NCBI RefSeq assembly: GCF_031877795.1
Contig: NC_133932.1
Span: 20,462,180-20,526,179, forward strand
Origin: Strix aluco
Taxonomy: Eukaryota > Chordata > Aves > Strigiformes > Strigidae
Direction: 5' to 3'
Length of the DNA: 64,000 nt
Shown here one piece after another: positions 60,051 through 64,000 of the stretch. The translations under genes and the position numbers were made by a program. Numbering within the stretch: the stretch's first letter is position 1; every line of letters begins with the position of its first letter. Below the pieces are notes generated by a model. It was given only the letters and a program-made list of their open reading frames with translations. It was not told where the DNA came from and searched no databases.

Positions 60051-63000
60051 ATAAAGGCACTGGCCTGGGGGAACCTACAGTTGATGGGGACCGGGCTGAA
60101 AAAATACCCACTGCTCAGAGAAGGTCTGAGGTGCATCTGTCATAGTCCCTCCAAATAACCTCCTAGCTCCGCTCGTGTGCGCCTCGGGAATCCCACGAGC
60201 CTTACGCAGATCTTGTGTGCCTGGTGGCCCTCGCTCCCTTTGGGGTTTTTGGGGGGGAACTTCCCCAGACACCTGAATTCATCAAGCAGTTTGTCCAACC
60301 TGTATAAGGCTCCTTCTCCTGGCCCGACCTCTTGCTGTTGCCAAGGCCTGATTCAATTCAATCATTTAGAATTAAATCATGAATCTTGTCATTATGGTAT
60401 AAAGGTTTAGACTGATCTGTCAAAGCTTCTCTGCAGCAGGATGTGGGCCATAAGAAAGAAGGCAAACAGCAGGACTGAGAATGGGCGGTTGAGTGCCGTC
60501 AACAGGATGCATAGGACCTTCTCTTTGCAGTATGGTTTCTAAGAACACAGTCTTCAAAACTACCCCCCACTTAGTGTTTGGGTCTGTTCAGTCATATTTG
60601 GCCAGCCTTCAGGAGACAGGCTCCCTAACCTGGTGCTGGATGCAATAACCATGCTGATAAGCAGCCAAATTAATGTAGGGAGGCTGGGGCTAAGCAGACA
60701 CTATCCTACCATGAATCCAGACCAGTCGATCAATGTTTCTTCCCTAGGTTGAGTGTGGGAAGCCCTGTCCCCGCTTTGTGGGGTCTGTGTATTCAAATAT
60801 CAACACTTAAAACTCCATCTTTCCTAGCCCAGATCCAGTTTGGTGGCTTTGGATTCCAGGAGGAGGTGCTGTAGCTGCTTGTTAATAGGAAGGAGCCACA
60901 TTTATGTTAAGTTTCTACCTATAGAGTGAATATTGAGTGATTAGCCACACAAGCCACCATAAAGTTGTCACAAAGGCCTCTTTTGGGTGTAACTGAATTG
61001 GTCCTGTAGGTTTGGGTGGAGAAATAATTACCAGAAAACAGACCAAAGAGGAAAAGCATGTTCTGAGAAGGAGCGTGAAGGTTTCCCAAGGATTGATAAA
61101 TTCTGGAGACAGGTAGTCCTGCTGAATCTGCAAGAGCTGATAAAGTCCGGACACCAAGTGTCTGCTCAGTCTGTGCAAGGCCACAAGGGAATGCTCATTA
61201 TCAACTGTAGGTTGTGGACTGGAGGGCAGGGGCTTCTACACGCAGACATAAACTGCAGGATTAAGTGTGCATCCATTGAAATAAATTACTTTGAGGGACT
61301 TTCTGAACACCTGCTTGGAAACTGCTAGTGTGTCAGCACAACCCTCTACTGAGTATACAGCTGGGGTTGTTCTCCAACTGTTGCTCTGACTGAGGAACTG
61401 AGTGAGTGTATGGATTAACTATGAGGGAATAAGTGAATGTTGTATTATCTGCTATTAGTAGTAACAGCTTCCTAGAGTGAAAACCTTGAGTACTTCTGGC
61501 TGTCTCATCCTAAACTCCTGTTGCACACTCGAATTTTTAAGCAAATCAGGGGAATTAATCCCTTATTTCCATCTTCTCCTAGAGTCCCTCTGTCTTCCTT
61601 TTGATTTCTGAATAGGGTCTGCTTTCTTCCTTTTCCTCTACATTGTCTCTCACAGCTGCGGTAGTCATAGACCCAGAGCTGGAGGCTGGTCTGAAGACTC
61701 CCCCAAAAGTGTTGAATCTTAAGTAAGGTAAAAGCAAAAATTGTCAATACTCATATATCTGTATTTGCCTTCACTGACCTCACTCAGTCTTAGCCATCTC
61801 TACATGGCTAATCCACCCATTCTTTCTAGCACAGGTTTCTGTCTTCCCTCAGGTTCCAGACCAGATTTTCCTGCTTTTTTCCTGGTTGACTGAATAGAGA
61901 CATCAGCGTGCTGTTCCAACACTGTTTCTGGTTGTTTCTCACAGCTCCCCGCTAGTCAACTACACAGCCGGTAGAGCTGTAGTAGTTCGCTCTGTAGCAA
62001 AGGTTATTTCGGGTGCTTTCTCTGAAGCAAAGAGTAGGAGTGGTAGTCAGCATAAATGTTAAATAGGCCCTGAGAGCTAAGACTTTAAGATGAAGCTCCT
62101 TTTGAAGCTACATTTACAGCCTCTGCTCTCCCAGGCTTTGTATAATGAAAGCACCCCAGGCCACTGTGGTGTGGTTTTGGCATGCGCTGTAGTTCCCCCC
62201 AAGCTCCTTGGATGGTTGTAAGCTTCAGAACCCCTTGACTCTCACTTCAAACACAGCCTTTGCCTCACCTTCTCTACCTTCTTAATTTCCTGCAAATCCA
62301 GAGCTCTGTGCAGGAGCATCTGGCTCTGATCTTTGATACCCTCCCTCCAACACAGTCCCTCCCTCATTTTTTTTCTCTGCCAAATCAAGCACAAACACCC
62401 ACAAATTTACTTTCATCATGTTCCATGTGCCTGGAGTGGAAAATCACTTGGCTGTAAGTCTGGTGTCCTTGCTTTACATATTCAACATAGGTTAGACGAA
62501 GGGTGCTTGGGAAAGAGTGTGGTTCTCTAAGCTGGTTATAAGTCTAAGCTAAAGAAAATGTGCTTCCTACATCTTAAGTTTCTCTCAGAGCTGTGGTCTG
62601 GCTTTGCTAATTGCTACTATCTGCTTGTGCAGGGGTGCCACTGGAGGCTTTTCTCCTTTAATTCATTCTTTTTCACTAAATGGAAGTCCTAGGTTTTCTG
62701 AACTCCTCAAATAATGGTGAATTTGTCATATGAGGAATGGCCATCCTACCTGCACTGAAGTTCTCCAGAAGTATGGACAACTAGAGAAGGCTTATGTGCA
62801 GCTGGAAGAGGTGGTGCTAGTAAAAGGGGAAATAATACCCAGTCATTATAAATGAAGCTTCCAATAGTTGAGAGGTAGCTGATGTGTGGCTCTTCTTATA
62901 GCTTTCACACTTGATTGTCAGTTGGGCTAGGCTGCTGCAAAAGGTTTAGGTAGTCTCAAAGCTCAGCAGAGGGAGGAAGTAAGATATACAGGCTGCTGAG

Positions 63001-64000
63001 GTTCAAAACCTGTGATTGACATTACCAGGGCTTCTGGGGCTGAGCCCGGTCTTTCCCATAAGAAGCCACATGGCTTCTAGAGAGTCAAGATTGTTTCCTG
63101 TTGCTGAGCTCCTTGTGGAGCTTCTTTTCCTTTTGGCTCTGAGCTGTGTCCTGTAACATGCAGCCTCGTGGAGGTGTTGGGCTGTGGCTGTCAGGATTCA
63201 GAAAAGCTGGCCACATCTGCAGTATGTGGCTTGGGGATGTTGGTATTGAATATTCAATTATTTTATGCAAATGAGGCTAATTATGAAACTGTTACAGCAA
63301 CTGGAGCACTGCATGAGAAGTGTAGTACCAAAATATGACACCCACTGAGGGCTGCAGTCGTGAACTAAGGCTCAGACTAAGACTCTGCAAGGGCCTGAAG
63401 AACTGCTGATTTGGACCAGCCAAAACAAGTGCAGGGGATCCCAGAGTTCGGTCTTGATGAAACACCATCCAAGTCTGCCAGGGAATGAAATCAGTAACCC
63501 AGCCCTCAGCACCGCCTGAGGGTTTGCGAAGGCAATGGAAACAATGGACGATCCAAGAAAAAGTGGGCACAGCGTCTGGAGCTCAAGCCCGAGGTCAAAG
63601 TTTAAGTACTTGTGTACCTGTGGGAGCAACAGAAACCAACTACATCTGCTGCTTGAGTGAAGATGTAAGAGCTGCTGTGGTTTCATTCCTTGAGGAATTT
63701 GTATGTACCAGGGGATGCCTGTGCTCAGGACAGTGATGACAGTATTATAAAGAATTTTTCATAATGGCAACAGAGTGTAGCAGCCCCAAAAGGGAAGAGG
63801 GACACCTGTTTAGTGTGAACTGTACATGTAAGTGCACATATAAACATGGGGTCAGGAATATATTTAACCCTTATTTGTGCCCCTAAAAAAGGGAACAGGC
63901 AAATCCACCTTGCTTGGAGGAGTTAAGAAAATGTAGAACTCTTGCACAGAGGGATGAACTGAGGGATTAAACATCATCAACACCCCTGCACAAACAACAA
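60051..64000. other. DNA beyond the POGLUT1 promoter, no coding exon recognised
   Basis: Human synteny would place the first intron of TMEM39A here on the + strand. Its conserved N-terminal coding exon was looked for and not seen. The open frames present are short and featureless. No clear CR1, LTR or RNA gene was recognised. Confidence 0.45.

Noticed and set aside
60050-64000. First TMEM39A coding exon
   Set aside because: No frame resembles its N-terminal segment. Only the shared promoter can be argued for.

Overview
The window is vertebrate nuclear DNA, most probably from a bird. It has long introns, CpG-rich promoters and intron-split genes, and its recognisable repeats are CR1-type LINE fragments (clearest at 3900-4176, 31934-32012, 34440-35405, 53785-54204 and 57125-57294). 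No Alu-, B1- or L1-like sequence was seen. Three protein-coding genes are well supported, and their order (CD80, TIMMDC1, POGLUT1) is the mirror image of human 3q13.33. Homology calls rest on recalled family sequences, not on a search.

Layout. 1-6600 is non-coding apart from a CR1 3' end. A GC-rich block (about 6600-7960) holds the signal-peptide exon of CD80 on the + strand. CD80 runs from 7644 to 28779 in five coding exons: signal peptide, IgV, IgC, transmembrane and cytoplasmic tail, giving 311 residues. From 28780 to about 36200 lies the 3' side of CD80, with two CR1 copies, one of them about 1 kb. TIMMDC1 is convergent with CD80 on the - strand (43602 to 37000, seven coding exons, 231 residues) and starts in a CpG-rich island. 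POGLUT1 follows on the - strand (59791 to 45786, eleven coding exons, 392 residues). It also starts in a CpG-rich island, which carries NRF1-, YY1- and ZNF143-type sites and looks bidirectional. In human the divergent partner there is TMEM39A, but no coding exon of it was recognised in 60050-64000.

Roles. The genes share a neighbourhood, not a pathway. CD80 is a T-cell co-stimulatory ligand at the surface of antigen-presenting cells. TIMMDC1 is a mitochondrial inner-membrane assembly factor for respiratory complex I. POGLUT1 is an ER enzyme that adds O-glucose to EGF repeats of Notch and related proteins. Every splice junction given keeps the reading frame and uses GT-AG.

Most notable observations: a TAG codon in the last TIMMDC1 exon, after which the same frame still resembles the mammalian C-terminus; extra cysteines in the CD80 IgV domain and a cysteine-rich CD80 tail; and loss of three of the four glycosylation sequons recalled for human POGLUT1. 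No mobile immune system, CRISPR array, viral gene cluster or other clearly undescribed system was found.
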